Origin: Agrostemma githago
Lineage: Eukaryota > Streptophyta > Magnoliopsida > Caryophyllales > Caryophyllaceae
Assembly: GCA_958450325.1 (NCBI GenBank)
Contig: OY288257.1
Span: 8,575,873-8,639,872, forward strand
DNA length: 64,000 bases
Direction of reading: 5' to 3'
Shown: one piece after another, positions 11,701-23,338 of the stretch
Position numbering within the stretch: position 1 is the stretch's first letter
Layout: each line of letters opens with the position of its first letter
Notes under the pieces: generated by a model
Databases searched by the model: none
Seen by the model: the letters and a program-made list of their open reading frames with translations, nothing else
Told to the model about the DNA's origin: nothing
Made by a program: the position numbers and the translations under genes

Positions 11701-14700
11701 AACTGATGAGTCACTTACCATCGGCATCCCTAGGGTGAGACTCGAAAAGAAATCGTTCGAATAGTAATGTACACGTTTTAGTTCAATGGTTCATGCATAA
11801 CCCAATCTTTCCCGGGCCGGTTACTTGTGACCGACGTCCCACTATACCACGGTGCGTTCCTACTTGGACCCACTAAAGACTTCGATGGCGGAACTCGCAT
11901 GGGTTTTACGGCAGGTTCTAAGACCAACTCGGCTTAGGAAGACCGTCCTGATTTGCGAGAAAGCTATCGTCGTTGGTATAGACCCTATTAGACCGACCGA
12001 GACTTAGACTAAGAGCATACATGGCGTCATTATACTGTTTCCGTGACTACATGCTACTTGATCTGTGTCTCGTCTTTTCAAAAACCGTCGTTTTCAAAAA
12101 ACTTGCATCTTTTTTCGAAAATTATCCATTTTTCAAAACTCGGAAAGCTACCGAATTTAGGACTTATGATTTTTTACTCAAAATAGCCTATTTTCTAGCC
12201 GGTATGCTGTCCAAATCTTTTCAAAATTTGAAATCTCGGCCCGCTAACATTTTTTTTCGATTTTCAAAAAAAAATCGGGTCATCCTATCCGACTTTGTTT
12301 GGTTTTCAAATCCAAATTCTCCTTTCAAAACCTTCTTCTTCTTAGGACTTCCCGTATTTAGCAGTGTCGGGTCTTGTCATAAGTTGTTAGAGTCTATAGC
12401 GTCGAGAATCCGTCGATCTTACATCACGGGTTTCCACCCCATCCCAAGTCCGCCGTATTTGTCAAGGCACGGCCCACCTACGTAGGACAAACTCCTACAA
12501 AGGGAAGCCCATTTACACAATCGAGTCCAAAGTCTGGGGATTAGCTCACACGTAGGTCTTTCTTCGAACGGGACTAGGCCCACTTTGCCAAAATCCTAAG
12601 GAAAACCCACCGTCCACGAGTCACCCATCTAGGTGTCTTTTCCGGGTCATTTTCTTGTCAGGCTTTTTCCGCACTCGGGAGCTATTTTTCAGCAGAGCGA
12701 TAAGTCACGGTTGCTCTAAGGGTCATGTCTTACACGTGTCTCACCTACCCCACTTTTGAGCCACTTAGATGTCACACCATCTGAGTCCTATCTGAGTCTT
12801 TAGTCTCACTCGGGGGCTGTCCTCCACCCGAGCATTCGACCACAGTCACCTTAAGGAGTACCTTACGTCCATCCTACACCGGCGTCCTTATGATACCTTC
12901 TTCGAGTCGTACCTATGCTACGAACACTCGAGTCACCTAGGGTCAGGTCACCACGGTTGGTCCAAGCACGCGACACGGTCAAACACGGTCGCCCCCATTT
13001 TCGGACTCACCCTTCCTCATATTCGAGTCCAAGCCAGGGTCATTACCTCGTCTAGGCCAACGTTCGAGTATCCCAGTCCAAGAGTCTTAGTCATTCCCGG
13101 GCCATGTCTAGTTTGACTCCCTCTCTTGCATTTGCACAAAGCCGAGTTTAGGCGAGTCGTGGCACCTGTCGAAGACCTTACCAAAAAAAAAAACAACCAA
13201 CCGAGCATCCGAGTCCGGATCTGATTCGAGTCTAAGTCCGAGTCCGAGTCTAGGATACCCTACATCCTCATTTCCAAATCAGAGTCAGAGTCTTTTGCGT
13301 TCTGTCCTCTTTTCAAATTCAATAAAATCAGCTTTTCTATTCCTCATATATACTTTCCTTATGTGTTTCCGAGAACATGATGAACACCGTCATACACTGT
13401 GAGCACATGCACGTGACTATTACAGGCACATCTATAATGACTGCAGGAAACCGAACCCGTGTTTTCCTTTACCTATTCCATGTCTGACATAGAAAGCCAC
13501 ATAACTACCTTTAGCAGGAGCGGTATCAAATCCTATGACAAATCTAGGTAGTCTCCTAGTTTGGGTTCAAGACGGGAGGCAAGCCCATTTCCCACCATAA
13601 ACACCCATCCAATAAGACTAACCAATCCCTACCTTATGTGTTTAGTCTGACCGAAAAAAAAAAATTTGGACAAAAAAAAATCAAAAGTCCAAGGAAAAAG
13701 CAAAAGGCCAAAACAAAAAAGCTGGCCATGATCAAAAAAAGAATTATCAACATCCCTCGACCAAACACGGTCAACTCAAATGAAGAATCCCATGACCGGG
13801 GCTAAGAGGTCAACCCAAAGAATTCAAAAACCCATGACCGTAGTTAACGATCAACTCAAGTGAAACGGTCAATTCAAAATTATCAAAACCTATACCATCA
13901 AATAGGGAGAAACAATCAAGCTGGTCAGCTAGCACCACATCTAGCCTTCCCACATTACAACCCTCAAGACCTTCCCGAGACCTAGGCTAGATACAACTCG
14001 GATTTTTGAGGATTCAAGCTCCATAGGATACCCTAACCATTAGGGCCAGACATGGAAATCAGATCCCGCATTATCAAACCTACCCCGATCGAAGCTCGAG
14101 TCATTATTACTCGACTTCCCCCTTTTCTACCACATTACAATACCTTACCCTCGAAGCCTTAGCTCCACAAAATCGAGCTCCAGATTTCGAATCATCAAAG
14201 CCACTTACTTCCTAGCACCACATTTCCAAAAAATATCTAAACCAGTTACCAACCCCGAACACGGGAATTCAACTTGCGGTCGGCATAGAACATGCCCAAA
14301 TAGTTCACACCACCTCTGGGGGCTACCCCGGAAAATGTTCACAGTCACAGGATCAACATCCTAACTATTCTAGCCCTTTGGTCAAGACATCATTGGGAAT
14401 GCACCTAGCCTACACCATTGCTATGGCTAGTTACACACAAAGCCATAATAAACTAGGCACCATAATACATTTTTCAACACTGAACTACGGCTTGGTTTGA
14501 TTTCACAACACGTGAATACGTAGGCAGCTTTTCAAAAGAGGCACAACCACCCACGTTGACCCACAAATTCAAAAAAGCGTCATCATTCCGGTCACGACAC
14601 TGTCATGTTCTCAGCAGCTAGCTTTGTCATCCTGGGGGCTTCTCTTAGGCAGAAGTTCTCCATCCACTCACATACTCCAAAGACTTTCAAAAACTAGCCT

Positions 14701-15420
14701 TCTTTCTATAGTGTGTCCTAGTACTCGGCCCAGTCGAAGACAAGAATCTTTCAGAGACTCGAGACAACACCTACTTTGGGAACATGCCCCAAAACCAAAA
14801 AAAAAAAATCAAAAGAACACCAGTCTACGGCATTGCTACCACAAAGCCCTGTCGTACGGAAACAATCTCACTCTAAGGATTCGACCATGCTACGGAAAAA
14901 CGCAACTTAAGAGTCTTGTCATCTTAGGTGGCCCATCCCCTACCGAGTCACGGTCCAACCCTTAGAGAGTCCACTTCATGTCTGTTAACTCGTCCTCTCG
15001 CGTCCGGAGTCGAGTCTGTCAGTATATCTCTCTCTTTAAATTCTCATTTTAAAATTTGCAAAACTTAGCCGTTTGAGAAAATCCCTTTCCTAGTCACCCC
15101 GGGAGTAGGAATTTTTATCACACTTCATCTAGGCATACATGCCTAACCAGAGAATTTTAGAAGTCCGTGTCAGAATCTGATCGGGAATCAAGTCATCCCA
15201 AGCATTCTAGTTTCCGAAAAAAATTCAAAAATTTTCAGCGTTTCCAAAAAATTTCAAAAAATTTCAGCATTTCCTTTCAAAAAATCAATCAAAAAAATCA
15301 TTTTCTTCCCCAGCGTGAGTCAATGTTTTATCTGAATGTTGCATGCAAAACAGACAGGTATCCCAAGACTCCCGGAGAATTCTCAAAAGAAAATTCCCAG
15401 TGAAAATTCAAGCAACATTT
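11701..15420 (+). other. LARD non-coding interior
   Basis: No retroviral protein domain is found in any frame; the ORFs present are short and unrelated to known proteins. Bases 12396-12655 match, in reverse complement, the leader upstream of Tat gag at about 36605-36967. Bases 14510-14560 match the post-pol stretch at about 28250-28310. The rest is family-specific filler. Confidence 0.75.
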
Positions 15421-15437
15421 TTACTGAAGAATCGGAT

Positions 15438-15705
15438 GTATCAGTAAGCGGTACATCCGCATCCTCTAATGAAGGCTCCCGCGCTATTCCGAGGTGGGAT
15501 TATCAGTAAGCGGTATACCCACAGCTTCCAATGGAGGCTCCCGCGCAATTCTAAGATGAGATGTATCAGTAAGCGGTACACCCGCAGCTTCTAATGGAGG
15601 CTCCCGTGCTATTTCGAGGTGGGATTATCAGTAAGCGGTATACCCACAGCTTCCAATGGAGGCTCCCGTGCCATTCCAAGATGGATGTGTCTGTAAACAG
15701 ACATA
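15438..15705 (+). repeat. ~62 bp tandem repeat inside the LARD
   Basis: TCAGTAAGCGGTA recurs at 15441, 15503, 15566 and 15628, each followed by CCGCAGCTTC-like and AATGGAGGCTCCCG blocks, with a partial fifth unit near 15689. Alternate units are more alike than neighbours, giving a 125 bp higher-order period. It lies just before the 3' LTR, a position where Tat-lineage elements often carry tandem repeats. Confidence 0.85.
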
Positions 15706-15894
15706 CCCAAGACTTTTTAAGAAAAGTGCCCGCAACATTATTGACGTCTATCCAGGTATGATTTCTATCTTATGGCTGGCGAGCCCTTCACGCAAGTCTA
15801 ATGGACTCTAAACGACCCGATCGGAAGTCTGCCAGGTCTTAATCCTCGATTGGCCTGGTAGCAACTCTGACTTTCGCCTTGTCCAAGCCTCAGT

Positions 15895-15908
15895 CAGAGT
15901 GGGGGCTC
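15895..15908 (+). promoter_or_regulatory. LARD polypurine tract
   Basis: AGAGTGGGGGCTC abuts the 3' LTR, the site expected to prime plus-strand DNA synthesis. The same tract, reverse complemented, borders the Tat element LTR at 25786-25799. Confidence 0.75.
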
Positions 15909-18194
15909 TGTAGACACTCACATTTTGACCGCCAGGTGTCTATAGTAGGTCCCGCCAAACACCCGATGATGATAGGACGCAAACATGCTTTAATGACTCG
16001 GATATGGGCTCGAAATCATGGACATTTGGTTTAGGCTTATTACGGAGTACAAATCTTACAAAACCAACCTCAAATCCAGGCCCAGTGGGTCGTTTCGAGT
16101 CAAATGAGACTAATTTGGGTCGATTCCGACACCAGGGATAAAACCGTCTTTTTACGACCGAGTCAAAAACCGGTCGAAAAATATTCTCGAGACACACGAG
16201 TCAGCCATGACACCTCACATGGCTGATTCGGTCCCAAATACTACAAAAATCAGCTTTCATAAATATTAAACAAATCCGTTTAAGGATAGAATTCGATCTC
16301 AAGTAGGAATTCTATCCAGAAACCGAATCAGACATCGACCGAGCTCCAGATACTCGGCCAAGACATCCCAAACAGCCGAAACACTCGGCCAACTCTTCAT
16401 GACAGCCAAAATACTTGGCTTCCCCACCAAGAAACGAGACTTTCGTTCCCTTTCGAACTCTCGTGTTTCCTATCCAAACCGGTATTTCTTGTCACACAAG
16501 CAAGACTACCTCGACCCCTATAAATAGGACCTCCCATCCAACACAAAGGACAACGATTCTACACAACAATTACACATCATAAATCTACCATTCACATATC
16601 CTTAACATCTAGTAAGAATTCCCGACGTAATCCCGAAGTAGTCTCGAAATACCGACGAAACCGACCCTGTCATCCGGCCGAACCCACCGTCACCTCACAC
16701 ATAAAAAAAACGCACCAAACCGACACCTTAACTCATCCCGCATCATCTCGACGCTCCCGTGCCTAAGCCACCGTCCGACGAGCTCTATACCGAGAAAGTA
16801 AAGCATGTAGGTTGAGGGTGTAAATCAAACCCGATTCTTCTCCTTTCTCTCTCTCTCTCTCTCACGTCTTTTTTCCTTTTTTTCGTCCGTCACTTTCTTT
16901 TACGGGTCGTCGGTCGTTTCGTATTATTAATATGGGTCGTTCGTCACATATTTTTATTTATTACTAATAATCGATACTACAAAAAAAACTATTTTTATAA
17001 CGTTCTTAAAATACGATACCGATTCTCTAATCGAATATCGTATCTACAAGAACTAAATTAATTAATTCTCGTTGATGCTAACAAAATCATTACATCTTTT
17101 TTTAATAAAATTCGATGATTTTAAACGCGGAGAGAATTAACATCTTTTTCGTTCAAATTCTTTTTTTTCACTTTTCGTTCAAAACAAACTTTTTTCAAAA
17201 CCTTTTCTAAAATCATTCCGACTATTCGATATCGATTTCATAATCGAATATCGAATACGACGAATATCGAAAATATAAATCGAGTATAAATTAATCCATA
17301 TTTGTACGCGATTTATCAAAGTTAATAATTTTCGAAAATCGAATCCGAGACAGCCACCCACGCGAGTCGCGCCCCTCCCGGGCGAGTCGCGCGGGCTGCT
17401 GTAAGCCGCAGCCTTTTTTTGTTTTTTTTTTTTTCGATTTTTTCCAGCATCGTTTTCTCACATAAAACAGCGATTTTCTCGGTATATTTTCAGATTTCGA
17501 CAAGTATTTTTCGCGTGTCATAAATCTTTTCTAAAATCATGCATATTATTCATTTACGTCTTTATTCGATTTATTCAAACGTTACTAACTCGTTTTCTCG
17601 TGTTTGTAGCAATTTATTTTCATCTTTTGTTTTATTAGACTAAAACAAACCTCACATGCTAAAATAACTTTGACGTTATTAGTTTAACATGCATTAAACG
17701 ACTTAGCAACCCACTTATTTATTTTTCTCACATGCTTAGGAAAATAATGTTTGCATATCATTCAACCGTCGAACTAACCCGTGTACACCAAAAACGAACG
17801 ATATCTTAGTAAAGGCCGCTAAGTGCGGGCGGGGTTGGGTGTTCTCAGTGAACTTCCCAACACGTACCCTCACCCCTTACTCAGAACCATGGTTTCCGGA
17901 TGTCCGAATCCATTGGCAACGAGAGTCATTCAATACACGATATCCGATAATGTCGGTATCGGTATCGTAATGCAAAGGGACGAACCCAATAAACTCTGAC
18001 ATCGGAAATGGGCCGTATTTTGTATACGGCGCACTACGACATAGAGTGGGCTCGAATGGTTCCGAATAACCACAAAATTCGGTGGCGACTCCTACTTCGA
18101 TTTAAATTTCAATTTGACCATCTCATATGGAGATTCATTCGCCTCCCCAAACCCGCGCGTGGCCGCGTCGAGGTGGACCTATGTCATGTCCACA
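15909..18194 (+). repeat. LARD 3' LTR
   Basis: Same length and order as the 5' LTR. Differences are mostly transitions clustered in the first 800 bases, plus small indels such as the one near 16650. It ends TGTCCACA directly before the CCAAG target duplication. Confidence 0.92.
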
Positions 18195-18347
18195 CCAAGG
18201 TAAACCGCCCGTGGGCGACATGCTCGAAGTCTAGAAGGCATAGTCTCAAGCCATACAACTCCCACAAGTTCGCGCTTGCAGGGCTTGGACCTGATACCCT
18301 TGGTTCAATGACCACAAGTTTTAACCACTAGGCAAGACCCTTATGGG
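18195..18347 (-). mobile_element. SINE copy 2, 5' part (split by the LARD)
   Basis: On the minus strand it reads CCCATAAGGGTCTTGCCTAG then TGGTTAAAAC, matching the tRNA-like head of the SINE at 6452. It continues through the AGGCATAGTCTCAAGCCATA region (plus-strand reading). With 9297-9391 it makes one SINE, and the five bases CCAAG are duplicated at the break. Confidence 0.82.
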
Positions 18348-19200
18348 CAATTTTGCATAGTTGTTTAGGATATTTTCTCAATTTTACGGTAAAAACGTAT
18401 TAGAACGAAGTAGATAAGTAGAAGATATATTGAAGATTCATGCATTGAGAGCTATCTTACGTTATGAAACTGCTCTTGTACATAATAATATGTGCGGACA
18501 CAATTTTGCATAGTTGTTTACGATATTTTCCCAATTTTACGGTAAAAACGTCTTAGAACGAAGTAGATAAGTAGAAGATATAGTGAAGATTCATGCATTG
18601 AGAGCTATCTTACGTTATGAAACTGCTCTTGTACATAGTAATATGTGCGCACACAATTTTGCGTAGTTGTTTACGATATTTTCTTAATTTTACGGTAAAA
18701 ACGTCTTAAAATGAAGTAGATAAGTAGAAGATATAGTGAAGATTCATGCATTGAGAGCTATCTTACGTTATGAAACTGCTCTTGTACATAATAATATGTG
18801 CGCACACAATTTTGCATAGTTGTTTATGATATTTTCCCAATTTTACGGTAAAAACGTCTAAGAACGAAGTAGATAAGTAGAAGATATAGTGAAGATCCAT
18901 GCACTGAGAGCTATCTTACGTTATGAAACTACTCTATTACATAATAATATGTGCGCACACAATAATTTTGAATGGTTGTTTACAATGGAGTATCTCACAA
19001 TTTTTACGGTAAAAACCTCTTAAAAATTAAAGAACTAGTTAGACAAGGAGAAGTTAGCTGTATAGATGGCATGTATATCAATTTTACGTTATGAAACTAC
19101 TCTAGTAGTGTAATATCCGCGCACACAATTTTGAATACTCTTACGTTACGCAACCACTTTATAATCAATAGTATCAACGCACACAATTTTGAATAGTTAT
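18348..19200. repeat. Tandem array of ~153 bp units, right part
   Basis: Four well-kept units carry CATTGAGAGCTATCTTACG and TGTGCGCACACAATTTTGCA. The ATTCATGCA block starts near 18436, 18589 and 18742 and, as ATCCATGCA, near 18895, a 153 bp period. Two more diverged units follow. Units here are more alike than those at 8690-9296, suggesting recent local homogenisation. Confidence 0.85.
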
Positions 19201-19759
19201 TACCATAAATTTATAATCGATTTATAGTGAAACCGTCTCACAGAATATGAAACAAATAGTCAACCCAATACTGAATACTATCAAGATGGCAATAATAACT
19301 TTGAAAGAGGGGAAAGTGATTATGATTAATTAATCAAAATAAATATTGAAAGGTTGGTTCCTTCCACCCATATATTTTTTAAGATACATATAAGATTATT
19401 TTTCTTTTAAATTTATAACGGATCAAATAATTACGATAACATAAATTCTAAAAGTCAAATTGTAGTGAAATATTTATCTTATTTATCATAAATAAAAATA
19501 TTAAATAATACCGTATTAATATTAAGATAGATATATATCGGTCGCAAGTGAGAAAATATAGTTGGACTGCCATGGCAAAGTGGGAGTTCCACCTTTTTCT
19601 CACATTGTCAAATCTTTAATCTTGTACGAGTAAATGCGTTTGTATTTATGCGTCGACTTTTTTCCAATAAATTTTGTCTTCCATTCTCTTCATCTCTCAC
19701 CTCACCCTTCAACTTTCTCTCTCTATCTTCCTTTCTCTCTTCTTCCATCCTCTGTAACA
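19201..19759. other. Upstream region and 5' leader of the Nudix gene
   Basis: AT-rich upstream DNA with a pyrimidine-rich stretch at 19680-19755 that is probably the 5' untranslated leader. No clear TATA box could be fixed. Confidence 0.45.
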
Positions 19760-22220
19760 ATGGAAGGCCTTCCCTCTGGATACCGCCCCAACGTAGGAAT
19801 TTGCCTATTCAATGATGATAATCAGGTGCTTTCTTAATCACTCTCTCTTCAATCTTCTCATGATCACTTAATTACTGCCTTTTAATTTCATTTATGGGTT
19901 TTGGATTATATTGGGTTAGTTGATGATATATTGATATGAAGTTGTATGATTACTGATAAAATGATAATTTAAATAATCAAAGATGTGATTTTTTTTTTTG
20001 GGTTCTCACACTGTTTTCATGGTTGTTGAGTTTACTCAATTTACATCATGTTTGTTTGTTTGTTAGTTATCATTTCTTATTCTGACACAAAACCGTGATA
20101 GAGACGGTTTTCAATAACGTTAACTAGATAATTCTCACCTAAATTAATAAGGTGGTTAATTACTAAGATAGTTAATAATGCTACGTCTTACACTAATTTA
20201 ACGTGAGATGATTTTTTGAATAACTTGTTTTCTTTTTAACGGGAGGAGTAGTTTCTTAGTTTATAAAGCTATCGACTTTTGTGGCTTTCATGAAGTTTTA
20301 CATGTGAGTTACTATAATCTATAAATAGGACTGTGATTAACAACCCTCCTTACATGCATGCTGTTGAATGGCAGGTTTTTGTGGCTTCAAGGTTGAATGT
20401 CCCTGGAGCATGGCAAATGCCTCAGGTATTAACTACTTTAATTTAAATCCGTCTTTGAGACTAGAGGCTATGATAATAATGATTCATGTTAGCCGACTCC
20501 ATATCTTTTGGGATTAAGGCTATGATGTTGATGTTGTCGTCTTTGAGACTGAAGTGTCATTCTGTTAAGGTTGCGTTTGGATACTCGGAATTGATTTAAA
20601 TTTCATGATTTCAATTCTTGTATTTGAAATTCTAGATTTCAAATCCAAATCCAAATCCAAAATGGTGTTTGGGTACCCTTGGAATTGGAATTCGGGCGGG
20701 TGGAGTCGAGTCAAGGTCACCAGTTTTTATTTTTATTTTTGAAAATTTTTCATCAAAAAAGTGTGAATTTTCAAAAACGGAAAAAAAAAACAAAAAAATG
20801 TATTTTAACAAGATTATGCGCAAAAATAAAAAAACGATAATTGACGGAATTGTAATGACTACCATATCCTAGGAATTTGAGATAGCCAAATTTCAACTAG
20901 GTTGGATTTGGTCTCAATTTCAAATCCAAATCCCAAGATTGCCAAACGCCTGAAATATTTCAAATCCAGATTTTAAATCCAAATCCGAGTTCCCAAACAC
21001 ACCATACAGAATTGTGTTTTTTTTCCTGTCAGAAGTCTAACCTGTTTGCCTGGTTAATGTTTTCTGATGGGATTTCAGTTTGCTCTACTAGATATGGACT
21101 GTCGATACTGTCGTAGACTCTTAGCATGCAGTTTACTCCTTAATTCCGAAATGATTTTGTAGCTAATGAATCTTTACTTTCAGGGAGGAATTGAAGATGG
21201 CGAGGATCCCAAGTCTGCAGCTATAAGGGAATTGCGAGAAGAAACTGGAATTGTGTCTGTTGAAATTGTTGCTGAGGTTAGACTCCAATGCTATTCGACT
21301 GCCATAAACAATTGAAAAATCCCCTTATGTCGTAAAGACGATTACTGCTCTTCTGTATTGTTTCATCTTTCGTCACTTGTATATAAATATGATATCGGAA
21401 AATAATTGGTTGTGAATTGGGCAGGCGTCAAAGTGGCTGACTTATGATTTCCCACCAGCTGTGAAGGCAAAGGTCAATCGTCTCTGGGGAGGTGAATGGC
21501 ATGGTCAAGCTCAGAAATGGTAAGCAACCATGCGTTTTTTTAAGCATGCCATTTATATCTCCTGTGGAGAAAAACAAGGTATGAAGAAATGGCATATGTG
21601 ATGATTTAAAAGAATGAGATTGATGACGAAATTTGACAATTTGACCGCGACTAAAACTTGATTTGAAACCCACCGTATGAGTACCACATTCCAATAGACT
21701 TGACTCACTTGCTAGCTGACGTTCGCGGCTCATGTAGTTGTTTTGGTTCATTTTCGTTACTGTATTTCTATTCTCTACTGCACTAGTGTTGGTTGCGTTA
21801 CAAAATCTTGTTACCCGTGCATTAACACTTGAATTTCGAAAATAGGTTCCTGGTGCGATTTAAGGCAGATGATCATGAGGTCAACTTAGCAACTGGGGAA
21901 GCTGAAGTAGAATTTTCAGAGTGGAAATGGGCAACACCTGAAGAAGTCATTGATCAGGTACAATTTCAAAACTCTCCCTTCAATTCATCACTTTTCTTGG
22001 TATAAAAAAAAAAAAAAAGGCAAGTTGCGAAAAATGTGCAACGGTCCCCTCATCCTAAATGATCGTAAAACCATCCAGTACTAAAAATGCATTTACGGGT
22101 AATATTTGAACACAGGCAGTGGACTATAAGAGGCCTGTGTATGAGGAAGTGATGCAAACATTCAAGCCGCATCTCGACAGCAATGCTAGATCTGCAAGAT
22201 GCGTGTCAGCCAAATGGTGA
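19760..22220 (+). CDS. NUDX25: Nudix hydrolase, NUDX25-like (complete, six exons)
   Basis: Exons 19760-19825, 20375-20425, 21184-21276, 21425-21519, 21846-21957 and 22116-22220 join in frame, with GT/AG introns, to 522 bases (173 residues). This is close to Arabidopsis NUDX25, a cytosolic-type diadenosine tetraphosphate (Ap4A) hydrolase of the RppH-like group. The protein starts MEGLPSGYRPNVGICLFND. Exon 3 carries the Nudix box (GGIEDGEDPKSAAIRELREE, then TG), which holds the metal-binding REXXEE glutamates. Exon 4 has the YDFPPAVKAKVNRLWGGEWH segment and exon 5 the EWKWATPEEV stretch typical of the subfamily. All splice phases agree, no stops interrupt it, and intron 2 holds a MITE-like insertion. 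Function is assigned from family knowledge; the orthologue call within NUDX25/26/27 is from memory. Confidence 0.92.
20568..21004. mobile_element. Inverted-repeat (MITE-like) insertion in NUDX25 intron 2
   Basis: The left end reads GTTGCGTTTGGATACTCGGA and the right end, reverse complemented, GGTGTGTTTGGGAACTCGGA. Both are followed by ATTTGGATTT-type sequence, so the ends form a long imperfect terminal inverted repeat. Repeated AAATCCAAATCC motifs sit near both ends. No transposase is present and no certain target duplication was found, so the superfamily is open. Confidence 0.65.
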
Positions 22221-23338
22221 TTTTAAGCGTCAACAAGTCTGTGTATCACCTTTGCTAAACTCCTGGATGTAAAATCCGGTGTAAATTTATATAGAACATT
22301 TTCTCCTTTGGTGATTGACATTGTGCAGGTCTTTCAAATTGACCATATTGGTAGCCTATTATGTGCCTTTCTTGTGCAGGGTTCTGTTTTGCATCAACTT
22401 GGGGTTGTAACTAGACCCGGCCCGACAAAACCAACCTTACTTTAATTCGCTTGCTAATATTAATTAGTATATCCGAGCCGAAACAATCAAACTCAAAAAT
22501 GACCTAATACCTAATCCTAAATGACTTGATTTGATTAATCCGACATTTGTAACTGTTGTCTTGAAAGTAACTTGATTTGAATGGTGACGATGTGAAACTA
22601 AACCGAATTGAAATGACGAGAATTAACTTGACCTTTGAAGTAGAGGATTGTGAATTGTGATTTGTGATGCGATCGGATCCGAAAGAGGCATTTGCAGGTG
22701 CAGGTGCAGGTGCAGGTGTAAGAATGAAGTCACATCAGTTTCATATGAAGCATCGTTATCGTTGTCAGTTGTCAGTACTGGCTACAGGATAAGTAGTCGT
22801 TGCTACGGAGTACTCGTACGTTGAAAGGGAATGGAAATATGTGACTTCACACTAAAATACTAAGACTAAGATGTGAAGATGATGGAGTTATTGACCATTG
22901 CTTTGGTGCTTATCCATATACTCCTCAGAAAGCTCGCCTTTGATTCACCCATTTTAACCCATCAATCAATTTAACTACCCGGACCGGACTTATGGGTTAG
23001 GAACACTTGGGAGGCTTTACCCATTGAATTTCATTCGGTCCATAAGAGATTGTGTTAATCGGTTGATTGTTGATACTTCTCCTAACCCACAAAAAAAGGA
23101 TCGGATCTGAATCTCACATGTTTGAACGCAAGATGAAGATTTTGAAATGAAGGATGGTTCAGAGACTCTACAATAAAACTAGTGTACATATTGGTATTAT
23201 TTTACTGTAAATTACTATTCCTTTTCATCCATTCAATCCTAGGATTTTTCACCAATTTTTAAAAAAATACTTCCTCCGAGTTACTATGAAAAAAGAAGTA
23301 GGAAGAGAGAGAAATAAGAGAGTAATTGTGAACCACAG
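22221..23338. other. Intergenic DNA downstream of NUDX25
   Basis: This contains the NUDX25 3' UTR and a short (GCAGGT)n microsatellite at about 22695-22718. No further gene is seen. Confidence 0.5.

Larger units (their letters stand above)
9392..18194 (+). mobile_element. Complete non-autonomous LTR retrotransposon (LARD), Tat-related
   Basis: An 8.8 kb element flanked by the 5 bp direct repeat CCAAG (9387-9391 and 18195-18199), with TG...CA termini. LTRs span 9392-11677 and 15909-18194, each 2,286 bp and differing by a few dozen positions by eye. The 4,231 bp interior (11678-15908) has no gag, protease, reverse transcriptase or integrase. It keeps a primer binding site, a purine tract and short blocks shared with the coding Tat element at 23339-36967: leader 12396-12655, post-pol block about 14510-14560, and 3' end about 15730-15908. 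Large LTRs with a long non-coding interior define a large retrotransposon derivative, mobilised in trans by a related element. Confidence 0.92.

Noticed and set aside
9423..16197. Repeated ORF starting MCLENIFRP (9423-9680 and 15940-16197)
   Set aside because: LTR sequence present in both copies; no sign of a protein family.
11491..18331. Repeated ORF starting MGRILYTAHYDIEWARM (11491, 18008, and reversed at 23284)
   Set aside because: It lies in the ends of LARD and Tat LTRs, recurs only because the LTRs are related, and matches no domain.
8690..19200. Possible CRISPR array from regular repeats
   Set aside because: The units are about 153 bp with no unique spacers, in a plant nuclear setting; this is a tandem repeat.
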